Assembly (NCBI GenBank): GCA_016946835.1
Contig: JACVTC010000008.1
Coordinates: 1,537,501-1,552,500 of the forward strand
Source: Neocallimastix lanati (nom. inval.)
Taxonomy: Eukaryota > Neocallimastigomycota > Neocallimastigomycetes > Neocallimastigales > Neocallimastigaceae
Direction of reading: 5' to 3'
DNA: 15,000 nt
In this document: positions 1-9,239 of the stretch, one piece after another
Layout: each line of letters begins with the position of its first letter
Numbering within the stretch: the first letter of the stretch is position 1
Translations under genes and position numbers: made by a program
Notes under the pieces: generated by a model
The model's input: only the letters and a program-made list of their open reading frames with translations
Told to the model about the DNA's origin: nothing
Databases searched by the model: none

Positions 1-2340
1 ATTAATAAAATATATATAATTATCAAATTAAAACAATAAAAAAAAAAAAACAATAAAATAGAAAATAAAAAATAAAATAAAATACAAAAAAAATATATTT
101 GGTAATAATAATAAAGAAAAGAAAATATTAAAGTAATCCAAATTTTATTAAAATAATGATATTGAATAAACGTATATAAATAAACTTTAAGAAATAAGGA
201 AAAAAATAAAAAAATAAAAATAAAAATAAAAATAATACAATAAAATAAAAAGATTAAATATAAAGAAAAATTAAATAATAATTCATATTAATAGTTATAA
301 AAAAAAAATTTTTTTTGATATTTTAATTATTATAAAAAATAAAAATTACTATATTTGTATATAATTAATTCTAATTTCTTTAATATTTAATTTATTTTTA
401 TTTTTATTTTTTTATTTTTTTTTTTTTAAAAAAAAGATAATTCAAAACTTTAATTATAATAATTGATTTTAAAAAATAATAAATGAATATATAAATAATT
501 TTTTTTTATATATTTGTATTTTAATATGAATCATTAATATAATTTAAATAAATAATAATCATAATAATAAATATTAATATAATTATTAATAAAATATATA
601 AATTATAATTAATAAATAATAAAATTATAATCATAATAATTGAATATAAATAAGATACATTTCTTAATGAAAACTGAATATTTGAGTTAGTTTTTTATTT
701 ATCCTGATAATAAATTATAATAAATATATAAAATATTAATTATTGATGTGATACAATTCTTAATATAATTAATCATTTAATGCTTGAATCATTTATTAAG
801 TTTCAAATATATATATATATTTTAAAATAAAATTATTACTTTCTATTTTTTTTTTTTTTTTTTTTTTAAATAATTGAAAATAATTTAGTAGAACATAATA
901 TAATATTATACTAGATTTAATAAATAATTCTTTTACATTATCTATTATAAAGATTTGTTATATATATATATATATAAAACTACAATCTTCAAATATTTAA
1001 AGTTATGCTTTATTATTATTTTTAATTTAAATAAATACTATGTTCTCTCCATTTTAATGGTAATATCAATTTATTTTCTTCTTATTATTGTTATTTTTGA
1101 TAATATTTTTAAAATTTTGTATCCTTTTGTCATTTTTTTGATTATATAAACTTTAAATCTTAATAAGAGATCGTTTAAAATAATTAACTTTAATCTAAAT
1201 TTATCTCTACCTTACTTAACTTTATCATTATCAAATTCAAAAAAAAAAAAAAAAAAGAAAAAAAAATTAAAACAATAATAGTAATAATTAGGTTTATAAT
1301 ATCAAAATTCAAAAATAAATAAGAAAAAATAAATGAAAATAATAAATAATAAATAATAAATAAAAAATAAAAAATAAAAATAATAAAAAAATAAGTGAAT
1401 TTAAATCCTATTTTTATTTATACCTTTTGATATAACTAATTCACCATAAAACAAGTTTTAAATAAATACTAAAATCTTTTTTTTTTTTTTTTTTTATTTT
1501 TTTTTTATTTTTTTTTTATTACTATTACTATTTAGACTAACTTTTATCAAAAAGAAAATGAAGAAATTATGTTATTAAATAAATTAAATGAAAGAAATTG
1601 ATATAAACTAAATTTATATAATAAATATAATTAATTATTATTTTATTTACACATACATAAAAAAAAAAAAAACGAGTTTTATAATTTTTAATTTTATACA
1701 TAATAATATTTATAATTCATATTATAAATTAATTTATTTTAAATATATGAATATATATTATATATTAAAACGATAAAAGAAAAACAAATTAAAAAAAAAA
1801 AAATAATAATAAAAACAAATTTCAATTTAATGAAAGCAAAGGTAAAGAACAAAAAAAAAAAAAAAAAAAATTAAAATGAAATAATTAATTAATATTTAAA
1901 AAAAAAATAATAATTTTTATTAAAAATATAAAAAAAATATTATTATATTAACTTTTTTTTTTTTTTTTTGTTAACAATAATTTAAAAAAATTAAATAAAA
2001 CGCTAGATTTATTTTTATATATAAAATATTTTAAATACTAATAAATAATTTTTGATTGATATATAAAATATTTAACTTTTTTTTTTTTTTTTACATACAT
2101 CAAAAGATAATATTAATCTAATAACCATTAATAATTTTTAATATTATTACTATTATTATTTTTTTTAATAAAAAGGTTACACTAAATTTTACTATACAAT
2201 ACTATTGATAAATTTGTTCATTCCTAATCATTCATTCATTCATACACATCTGTCAATGATTATTGAAAGAAAAGTAATAAATAAGTAGTTATAAAAAATT
2301 ATAATTTATTTTAATTGTTTTTTTTTTTTTTAATTGTTTC
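1..2340. other. AT-rich intergenic spacer, no gene seen
   Basis: This stretch is almost entirely A and T, with runs of A or T of 10-20 bases (for example 848-867, 1243-1256, 1479-1495 and 1852-1870) and short ATAA or AATA repeats near 210-230 and 1340-1385. A frame of 64 codons at 955-1149 (+) translates into a hydrophobic Ile/Leu/Phe/Tyr string without any recognisable motif, which is what AT-rich DNA gives by chance. A short CATT tetramer run lies near 2230-2242. I see no splice-bounded exon, RNA gene or mobile element here. Confidence 0.6.
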
Positions 2341-2893
2341 CAGTATATAAATATTTTATCCAATTCTCTTATTCTTTCTCTCTCTCTCTCTCTTTTTTTT
2401 TTATTATATCTATATAGTATTAGTGAAATGATAAAATTTCATACTAAACTACTTAGATATAAATTTATATATTTTAATTTTTACATAAATGTAAATAGAT
2501 TTATGTGAAAATAACATTAAATATATGATTTAAATATAAAAAACTATGAAATCTCCATTTAAATATAAAATATATTTATTCATTTTTATTTATTTATTTG
2601 ATTATTTATTTATTTATTTAATTTTTAAAAGAATAGTTATTTTTTATTTGTTTTTTTTTTCTTTTTTAGTTAATCTAATGATTAACTAAAAAAGGAAATT
2701 GACACATGAAAATTTGAATTAAGAAAAATTTTATATATTTCAGATTTTCACGTTTCTATTTTTTTTTTTTTTTTTTTGGATTTTAATTTCTCTTCTTTTA
2801 AATTGCCAATAAAGTTTACCAATATAATCAACTACATTGAAATATATAATTGTCAATAGAATATGAAGAACATAATATATTATATATTAATAA
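2341..2893. other. AT-rich spacer with TC microsatellite and two inverted repeats
   Basis: The segment holds a (TC)8 run at 2377-2393, an 8-bp perfect inverted repeat (ACATAAAT at 2483-2490 and ATTTATGT at 2499-2506) and the stronger hairpin at 2661-2694, listed separately. TTTA repeats occur near 2580-2625. No coding frame with gene-like composition is visible. Confidence 0.55.
2661..2694. repeat. perfect 15-bp-stem palindrome, 4-nt loop
   Basis: CTTTTTTAGTTAATC (2661-2675) is followed by TAAT and then by its exact reverse complement (2680-2694). Allowing one T·G pair, the stem extends a few more A-T pairs outward. Unlike the many trivial A/T palindromes in this window, the arms contain G and C. 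It could be a transcript terminator hairpin, a miniature inverted-repeat element or a cruciform-forming site. There is no adjacent gene to decide which. Confidence 0.6.
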
Positions 2894-2970
2894 ATTTATT
2901 TATTTATTTATTTATTATTTATTTATTTATTATTTATTTATTTATTATTTATTTATTTATTTATTTATTT
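2894..2970. repeat. (TTTA)n microsatellite with TTTATTA variants
   Basis: This is a tetranucleotide TTTA array, repeatedly interrupted by an ATT insertion that gives TTTATTATTTA units. It is related in composition to the heptamer arrays further right, but on the opposite strand. Confidence 0.85.
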
Positions 2971-3318
2971 TATATTTAATCTTTTATTGAACAAATAAAA
3001 AAAAAACAACAAATAAATGGAAAAAAAAAATTTTTTTTTTCCTTTTCTTTCTTTCTTTTCTTTTTTTTCTTTTGTGTTAACAATTTTTGTTTCTGGTGTT
3101 TGTGATTTGTTCTTATGACACTACAAACAAACAACAATTGAAAAAAAAAATTTTTTTTATTATTCATATAATATTTTAAAAGATTTTAAAAGTAAGACTT
3201 TAAAATTAAAAGATTTAAATATTTGGGCAAAATAATAAAACTTACCATCAGCCTTTGAATATTCAATAGAAGAATAATTAATTAAATCATTGAATAATTG
3301 AACAATAATAAATAATTG
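2971..3318. other. Spacer with A10T10 palindromes and a small complex island
   Basis: GG-A10-T10-CC at 3019-3042 is a perfect 24-bp palindrome, and A10T8 follows at 3141-3158. Between them lies a pyrimidine-rich CTTT tract and then a segment of more mixed sequence (3072-3140). A second mixed patch (3228-3285) contains, on the minus strand, a donor-like GGTAAG. A 63-codon minus frame over 2976-3167 is Lys/Phe low complexity and is not called as a gene. Confidence 0.45.
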
Positions 3319-3835
3319 AATAATAAATAATAAATAATAAATAATAAATAATAAATAATAAATAATAAATAATAAATAATAAATAATAAATAATAAATAA
3401 TAAATAATAAATAATAAATAATAAATAATAAATAATAAATAATAAATAATGAATAATGAATAATAAATAATAAATAATAAATAATAAATAATAAATAATA
3501 AATAATAAATAATAAATAATAAATAATAAATAATAAATAATAAATAATAAATAATAAATATTAAGTAATAAATAATAAATAATAAATAATAAATAATAAA
3601 TAATAAATAATAAATAATAAATAATAAATAATAAATAATAAATAATAAATAATAAATAATAAATAATAAATAATAAATAATAAATAATAAATAATAAATA
3701 ATAAATAATAAATAATAAATAATAAATAATAAATAATAAATAATAAATAATAAATAATAAATAATAAATAATAAATAATAAATAATAAATAATAAATAAT
3801 AAATAATAAATAATAAATAATAAATAATAAATAAT
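3319..3835. repeat. (AATAAAT)n heptanucleotide array, about 73 copies
   Basis: This is a near-perfect tandem array of a 7-bp A/T unit over about 515 bp. Variant units with G lie at 3451-3460 (GAATAATGAAT) and at 3561-3566 (TTAAGT). Both edges carry the same variant string, AATAATTGAATAATAA (3311-3326 and, imperfectly at its end, 3829-3844), so the array is bracketed by matching units. Because the period is 7, the minus strand reads as a hydrophobic heptapeptide repeat and can give false coding calls. Confidence 0.95.
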
Positions 3836-5207
3836 TGAATAATAAAAATAATTATAATAGAATAATTATAAATAAATATTTTAATAATAATTAATAAAAA
3901 ATGAATTTTTTTCAGTTAAGCTCTTGTTTGTTAAGTATTTTAGGTTCAAATAAATTTCAGAAATTTATTATAAAAAAAAAAATAAAAAATAGTTTTTAAT
4001 TTTTAATATTTTTAATACATAACTAATAATAAACTTTTTTTTTTTTTTTAATATAAAAGATATAAATATAAAAGATTTTTAGGGAAATTATTAATTTTTT
4101 TATGATATTTTTTTTTTTTTATTTAGACTCTATCTTTATTCTTTCATTTTTTTATTATATTGAATTTGTTAAAACTGTTTCATTTCATGATTCATTTCTC
4201 CTTTTATTTCATAGAGATAGCAATATAAAATAAGAAAATTGTATATATATTTTTAATAATTAAATAATAAGAGAGATGGAGATAATTTAATCAAGTATTA
4301 TGAATAATAATAATAATAATAATAATAGATAGTTAATTAATAATGGATGAAATAAAATAGTATTAATAATAATAAATAAAATATTAATAATAAAGTTTAA
4401 ATAATAAAATTTAAATAATTAAAATTTCAATAATAATAATAAAACAAAAATAAAAATAAAAAACAAAAATAAAAAACAAAAATAAAAAATACTGATTATT
4501 TTCATTTTAGCCAATAAGCAAAGAGTATGTGGAAAAGAAACCTCCTTTTTTTTTTATTTATTTAATAATTTTATTAAAATATAAAAATTTTTATAATAAA
4601 TAAAATTAAATATAAAATTTATTAAATTTAATAGAAATAAGATTTATTTATTTATTTTTATTCTATTTATTTATTTAATAATTTATTTATTTATTTATTT
4701 ATTTTTTATGCTATTTTTTACTTATAATTAATATATATAAAAAATTCCATTAATATTAATAATTAATATTAATAGCAATAATAATAATTATTGTAGTAGT
4801 AACAATACCTCCTTTTTTTTCTCTCTCTTTTAATATTAATATAAATAATTATTTTTTATATAATTATCAACGTCTTGATTACAATAAAATAGCAATTTTC
4901 CTGCTGTAATTTGATAATAATATTAAATAATAATTTGATAATTCGTAATGTACGCAGTTTTATCGATAAAATTATTCTTCTAATTATCTTTTTTTTTTTT
5001 TATTTAGTTATTTTTATTTATCTATGCTAACTTTCTTCTATTCCTTTTAAAATCATGTCAACTTTTTTGATATTATTAATTTTTATATATTAAATCATTA
5101 AAACATTAAAATATATTGGTTCCTTTAAAATTAAAATTAAAACTTTAATATATTACATAGATATATTAAAATTGATTATAATATTAATAGATAAATTATT
5201 TTATTAA
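3836..5207. other. AT-rich spacer with AAT, TTTA and CAAAAATAAAAAA repeats
   Basis: The spacer holds an (ATA)n run at about 4303-4327, a 13-bp CAAAAATAAAAAA repeat at about 4445-4489, and TTTA runs at about 4641-4706. An 11-bp pure A/T inverted repeat around a central A lies near 4749-4775. Two exon-like islands stand out and are discussed as findings: one just downstream of an acceptor-like TTTTCATTTTAG (frame 4511-4549), and a more complex patch at 4870-5065. Nothing here is secure enough to call a gene. Confidence 0.5.
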
Positions 5208-5382
5208 ATAAATAAATAATTAATAAATAAATAAATAATAAATAAATAAATAATAAATAAATGAATAAATAATAAATAAATAAATAATAAATAAATAAAT
5301 AAATAATAAATGAATAAATAAATAATAAATGAATAAATGAATAAATAATAAATAAAAAAATAATAAAAAAATAAATAAATAA
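5208..5382. repeat. ATAA/ATAAATA mixed array
   Basis: This is a tandem array alternating AAAT tetramers with the 7-bp ATAAATA unit, with several GAATAAAT variants. It is less regular than the two large heptamer arrays, as if at an intermediate stage between tetramer and heptamer repeats. Confidence 0.88.
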
Positions 5383-6433
5383 TTCGATTTTTACTTTTTT
5401 TTTTTATTTTTTGAAATTTTATATTAAAAAGAATTTGTGTTTGATTTTAAAAAAAAAAGTTTAAATAAATAAAAAAATTTATTTTATTCTTTTTTTCTTT
5501 TTTTTTATCTTGAACTTTTCATAAACAATAATTTAATTTTAATCTGTAATTTCATTATATATATATTATTAAAAAAATTAAAAAAAAAAAAAAATTTAAA
5601 AATAAACTATTTCAAATAATTGTACATATAAATAAATATATATATAAATAATACTAAATTAAAATTATATAAATATCCAAAAAAAAAAAAGAAAAAAAAA
5701 AAGTAAATATCCCCCTTTTTTTGTACTATTTGAATAAGGTTAGAAAAATTACCATTAAGTTGATAAATATTATTTTTCTTTAAACTAAAAAAATAATAAT
5801 AATAAAACAATAAAATTATTTGCTTTTAATAATAATTTAAAAAATAATAAATTTTTACTTAAAAAATATCGAAAAAAGATTTATTATTGTTTGTTTAAAG
5901 ATATTATCTTTTGTTTTAAATAAATGTAATTATTATATTCGAAATGACATTCAAATATAAAAAAATTAATTCATACACACAGAAAAAAACAAACTATATA
6001 ATATAATTTTCTGTTAAAATGAAATAGAGTATATAAATATTAAATCATAAATATTTAATTTAGTACTATTTTTTTAAATATATATCATGTTAATGTAGAA
6101 GTTTTACCAATTATTTATACAATTTTTTTTTTATAACATAAAAAAGAAAAAAAAAAAGTAAATTTAATTGTTGTATTATAGTTTTATCAATTAATTAAAA
6201 TGAAAAATGTATTCATTCATAATAATTTTTAAAAAATACAAAAGAAATAGGAAAAAAAATAAATAGAAATTTCGATAATAAGATTATATTAAACTAATAA
6301 TATGTAAATCTGTACTAAAATTATTAAAAATATTGTTATGACATACTAATTTAATATATTTAGTATTTATATACCTTTTTTATATATCAATTTACAATTG
6401 AATAAAAAGTAATAAATTAAAATATTAATAAAA
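5383..6433. other. AT-rich region upstream of the E2 gene
   Basis: The stretch is poly(A)/poly(T)-rich spacer without a supported gene. The 67-codon minus frame at 5607-5810 is Phe/Tyr/Ile low complexity and is not accepted. The last few hundred bases before 6434 should contain the promoter and 5' leader of the E2 gene. I cannot point to a defined TATA box, because TATA-like strings occur everywhere. The start context is AAAAATGATG, A-rich before the ATG as is common in eukaryotes with AT-rich leaders. Confidence 0.45.
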
Positions 6434-8083
6434 ATGATGTCAGCTGGTGTTGGTAATAGAAGCGCTGGTAACTATTTAACATCTAAATATAACATATATA
6501 TTTTTTTTATATTTAAAATGTATTTGAAAATGGAGTACTTATAAATACTTTTTATAATAAATATTTATTCACTTTTATTAAATATATATATATAATAGCC
6601 ACTAAGCGTTTAATGAAAGAATATGCCGAAATTCAAAGTTCACCAAATTATCAATATACTGCTGCTCCTCTTGAAGTAATATATATATATATATATATTT
6701 TATTTTGTTATTTTTTGAAAAATATATATGATATTATCTTTTTTTAATATATACAAATTAAATATTATATAAAGTAATATAAATTTCGAATTTACTTATC
6801 TTTATAAATACATTTTTTATTATTGATAATTATTTAAATATAAATAAAAGGATAACATATTTGATTGGCATTTTACCATTAGAGGACCAGAAGATTCGGA
6901 ATTTGAAAATGGAATGTATGTTAAAAACTAACAATAAATTAACATTTCTTATATATGACGAAATAGATTTTTAATAGGTTAATTTTTTTTTTTTTTTTGT
7001 AATTATTATTTTAATAAAAATAAATACTAAAATAGTTATCATGGACGTATTGTATTACCACCACAATATCCATACAAACCACCAAGGTAGATAAATAATA
7101 ACTTTGATATTTTATAAATATAAAAATATATATTAATATTACCCGGTTTACTGATTAAATTATTATAAAATATATTAAATATATATATATTTAATAATAT
7201 TATTATTTTTAAAAATTTCTTCCACAAAATATGTAAAATATAAAAATTTTAATAAAATTATTATTATTGATAATAAATAGTATCTACTTCTTAACTGTAA
7301 GTTATTTAAAACTATTAAATAAAATTACATTATATATATATATATATAGTAAAATGATATTAATAATTAAATATTTCATTATTATAACTATCTATCTATC
7401 TATCTATATCTATATATTATTTTTTAAATATATAAATAATAGCCAAATGGTCGTTTTGAATTAGGTAAAAAAATTTGTTTAAGTATTACTGGTTATCATC
7501 CAGAAACATGGTTACCAGCTTGGGGAAGTAAGTTTTATATATTTATCTATATATTAAAATGATATTAATACAATTTATGCATTTAAAATATATTAAAATA
7601 TATACCTATTATTTTTAATAATTTATTTTATTTTATTTTTTTTTTTTAAAAAAATTTAATATATTCTAATAATAGTTAGAACAGCTTTAATTGCTTTAAT
7701 AAGTTTCATGACTACAGAAGGAAAAGATGCAGTTGGAGCATTAGATTATACACCAGAAGAGAGAAGAGTAATTATATGTTTATTATACATTTTAAATATA
7801 ATAATTAATAATTTTTTATATATATTTGTTTTTTAAAAAAAATTATAATCTTATTTAAAAATGAATTTTATTCATATTTTATTTCTATATTGATATTTAT
7901 TAATATAATACTCTTAAATTTATTTATTTATTTATTTATTTATATTTTTGTAATTCTAAATAATAATAGATACTCGCAAAAAAGTAAGTTTTCTATAAAA
8001 TAAATAAATATATATATATATATATAATTTTATAATAATTTGAATTTAAATTAATGTGAATAAATTTTTAATTAATAAAATTT

Positions 8084-8119
<36 letters not shown>

Positions 8120-8811
8120 TTTTTAATATATAATAATAATAAAAATAATAAAATAGATCTCATTCGTGGCATTGTGAACAATGTGGATGTAAAAATAGTG
8201 AACAACTATTACCTATTCCAAAGAAAAAAGAAACTAAAAAGGAGGATAAAGAAGATTCAAAATTAGCAGAAATGTTAGTTGTTTCTCATGATAAAAAAAA
8301 TGATAGTAATAATACTGATGAACAAGAAAATAATGAAAAAACTGAAACTACAAAGGATACTTCTGAAACCCCTATTGATGTAAATAATTTAAATATACCA
8401 AAAGCTTCTACAGATAGTATCCCTGTAACAAATCAATCAGAAGAATCAAAACCCATAAACTCAACTCCAACTATTAATCATAATACCAATTCAGTTGAAG
8501 TTAATGCAACCTCAGTTCAACAAAGAGTAACCTCTTCTTCTTCTTCTAACTCTACTACTACTACTACTGCTACTACTTCCGAAGCAGTAAAGCCACAAGT
8601 TACTAATAACAATACAAATACAAATAATAATTCTGCTTCATCTTCACAAGCCAATCTCAATGCACAAGCTAATTTAAATCGTAATAATATAAGTGAAGAA
8701 AGATATAAATCCTTTATTGATACATTAATTATTGTTGTATTTAGTCTTCTTTTCTATTTAATGTATAATAGATCAACAAAAGATAATAAATTTTGGAATG
8801 ATATGGAATAA
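6434..8811 (+). CDS. UBE2J1: UBE2J1/Ubc6-type ER-anchored ubiquitin-conjugating enzyme E2, nine exons
   Basis: The product accepts ubiquitin from E1 and passes it to substrates of ER-associated degradation, acting at the cytosolic face of the ER membrane. Exons are 6434-6467, 6599-6675, 6851-6915, 7036-7086, 7281-7296, 7443-7527, 7676-7767, 7970-7983 and 8157-8811: 1089 nt, 362 residues. All introns are GT-AG (120-202 nt). The UBC fold covers about residues 12-140: ATKRLMKEYAE (12-22), DNIFDWHFTIRGP (38-50), YHGRIVLPPQYP (60-71), TPNGRF (81-86, replacing the HPN motif of ordinary E2s, as in the Ubc6 class) and catalytic Cys93 in KKICLSI. The DYTPEERR (133-140) and CxxCGC (151-156) segments match UBE2J1 rather than UBE2J2. 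A Ser/Thr/Asn-rich linker (about 185-327) leads to a C-terminal membrane segment (331-348) and a 14-residue tail. Either of the two leading ATGs could start translation. The family assignment is firm; exon edges rest on reading frame and homology. Confidence 0.95.
7281..7296 (+). other. UBE2J1: 16-nt micro-exon (exon 5) of the E2 gene
   Basis: Exon 4 ends in AG (two bases of a codon) and exon 6 starts in phase 0 at PNGRF. The conserved residues between KPP and NGRF are therefore missing unless a small exon lies between. The only fit is TATCTACTTCTTAACT, preceded by AATAG and followed by GTAAGT. It completes the Ser codon and supplies IYFLT, so the protein reads KPPSIYFLTPNGRF, in line with the UBE2J family. 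Skipping it would shift the frame just before the active site. Confidence 0.92.
7970..7983 (+). other. UBE2J1: 14-nt micro-exon (exon 8) of the E2 gene
   Basis: Exon 7 ends in phase 0 after DYTPEERR, and the last exon needs a single base to complete its first codon. The 14 nt ATACTCGCAAAAAA, bounded by AATAATAG and GTAAGT, give ILAK plus AA of a Lys codon. The joint is RRILAKKSHSWHC, closely matching the RRALAKKSQ-type junction of UBE2J1 proteins. The exon connects the catalytic domain to the CxxC segment. Skipping it would frameshift away the tail and membrane anchor. Confidence 0.9.
8086..8117 (+). repeat. poly(T) tract of 32 nt in intron 8
   Basis: An uninterrupted T run of about 32 bases lies some 40 nt upstream of the acceptor of the last intron. 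It may act as an extended polypyrimidine tract. Runs of this size are common in the intergenic DNA of this window, but this is the longest inside the gene. Confidence 0.85.
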
Positions 8812-8855
8812 GTAAAATAATAAAAAACAAAAGTAAAAAAAAAATAATTTTTTTA

Positions 8856-8903
<48 letters not shown>

Positions 8904-9120
8904 ATATGGATAAAAACAAACAAAAAAAAACCTAAAAACAAAACAAACAAAAAAAACAAAACAAAATATCATAAATATATATTTAATTATCGTATCCATG
9001 AAAAAATAAATAAATAAATCAATTAAATTGTTAAAATCGTAAAAACAAAAACAAAGTAAAACCAACAAACCTAATAAACAAACAAAAAAAACAAAAAAAA
9101 AGTAAAATCGAAAAAGCATT
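8812..9120 (+). other. Probable 3' UTR: poly(A) tract then A/C-rich, T-poor segment
   Basis: After the stop codon at 8809-8811 comes a short AT-rich piece, an A37 tract (8862-8898) and about 220 bp in which the + strand is mostly A with scattered C (AAACAAAC, AACAAAACC), few G and little T. Such strand asymmetry fits transcribed, untranslated sequence downstream of the E2 stop. Two long minus-strand frames here (8741-8959 and 8853-9119) are only poly-Phe/Leu/Val readings of this composition and are not genes. No cleavage site can be fixed from sequence alone. Confidence 0.5.
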
Positions 9121-9147
9121 AATTTAAATAATATTAATTTAAATAAT
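9118..9147 (+). repeat. 15-bp tandem duplication
   Basis: ATTAATTTAAATAAT occurs twice head to tail at the boundary between the A/C-rich segment and ordinary AT-rich spacer. It could mark the end of the E2 transcript region. Confidence 0.7.
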
Positions 9148-9199
9148 ATTTTATTTTAAATTATTTTTTTTTTCTTTGTTCTATAATGATTATATATAA

Positions 9200-9239
<40 letters not shown>

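Noticed and set aside
955-1149. 64-codon + frame
   Set aside because: The product is an Ile/Phe/Tyr/Leu string from AT-only DNA, with a TATATA start region and no motif or splice context. Chance frame.
2976-3167. 63-codon minus frame
   Set aside because: It is built on poly(A)/poly(T) and CTTT tracts, giving Lys and Phe runs. No domain.
3319-3835. CRISPR-like or centromere-type array
   Set aside because: A 7-bp unit without spacers is an ordinary minisatellite. A centromere role cannot be inferred from one half-kilobase array.
3940-3965. GGTTCAAAT resembling the B box of a tRNA gene
   Set aside because: The bases either side do not form a T-arm stem, and no A box, anticodon arm or acceptor stem can be built around it.
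5607-5810. 67-codon minus frame
   Set aside because: Phe/Tyr/Ile low complexity across poly(A) tracts; no conserved motif.
7039-7227. 62-codon minus frame over exon 4 and intron 4 of the E2 gene
   Set aside because: Antisense shadow of the real + strand exon plus AT-rich intron.
7267-7464. 65-codon + frame across micro-exon 5, intron 5 and the start of exon 6
   Set aside because: It reads through an intron; only the 16-nt exon part is real coding sequence, and the frame is lost in exon 6.
8741-9119. Two overlapping minus-strand frames of 72 and 88 codons
   Set aside because: Poly-Phe/Val/Leu translations of the poly(A) and A/C-rich 3' flank. One overlaps the real E2 tail in antisense.
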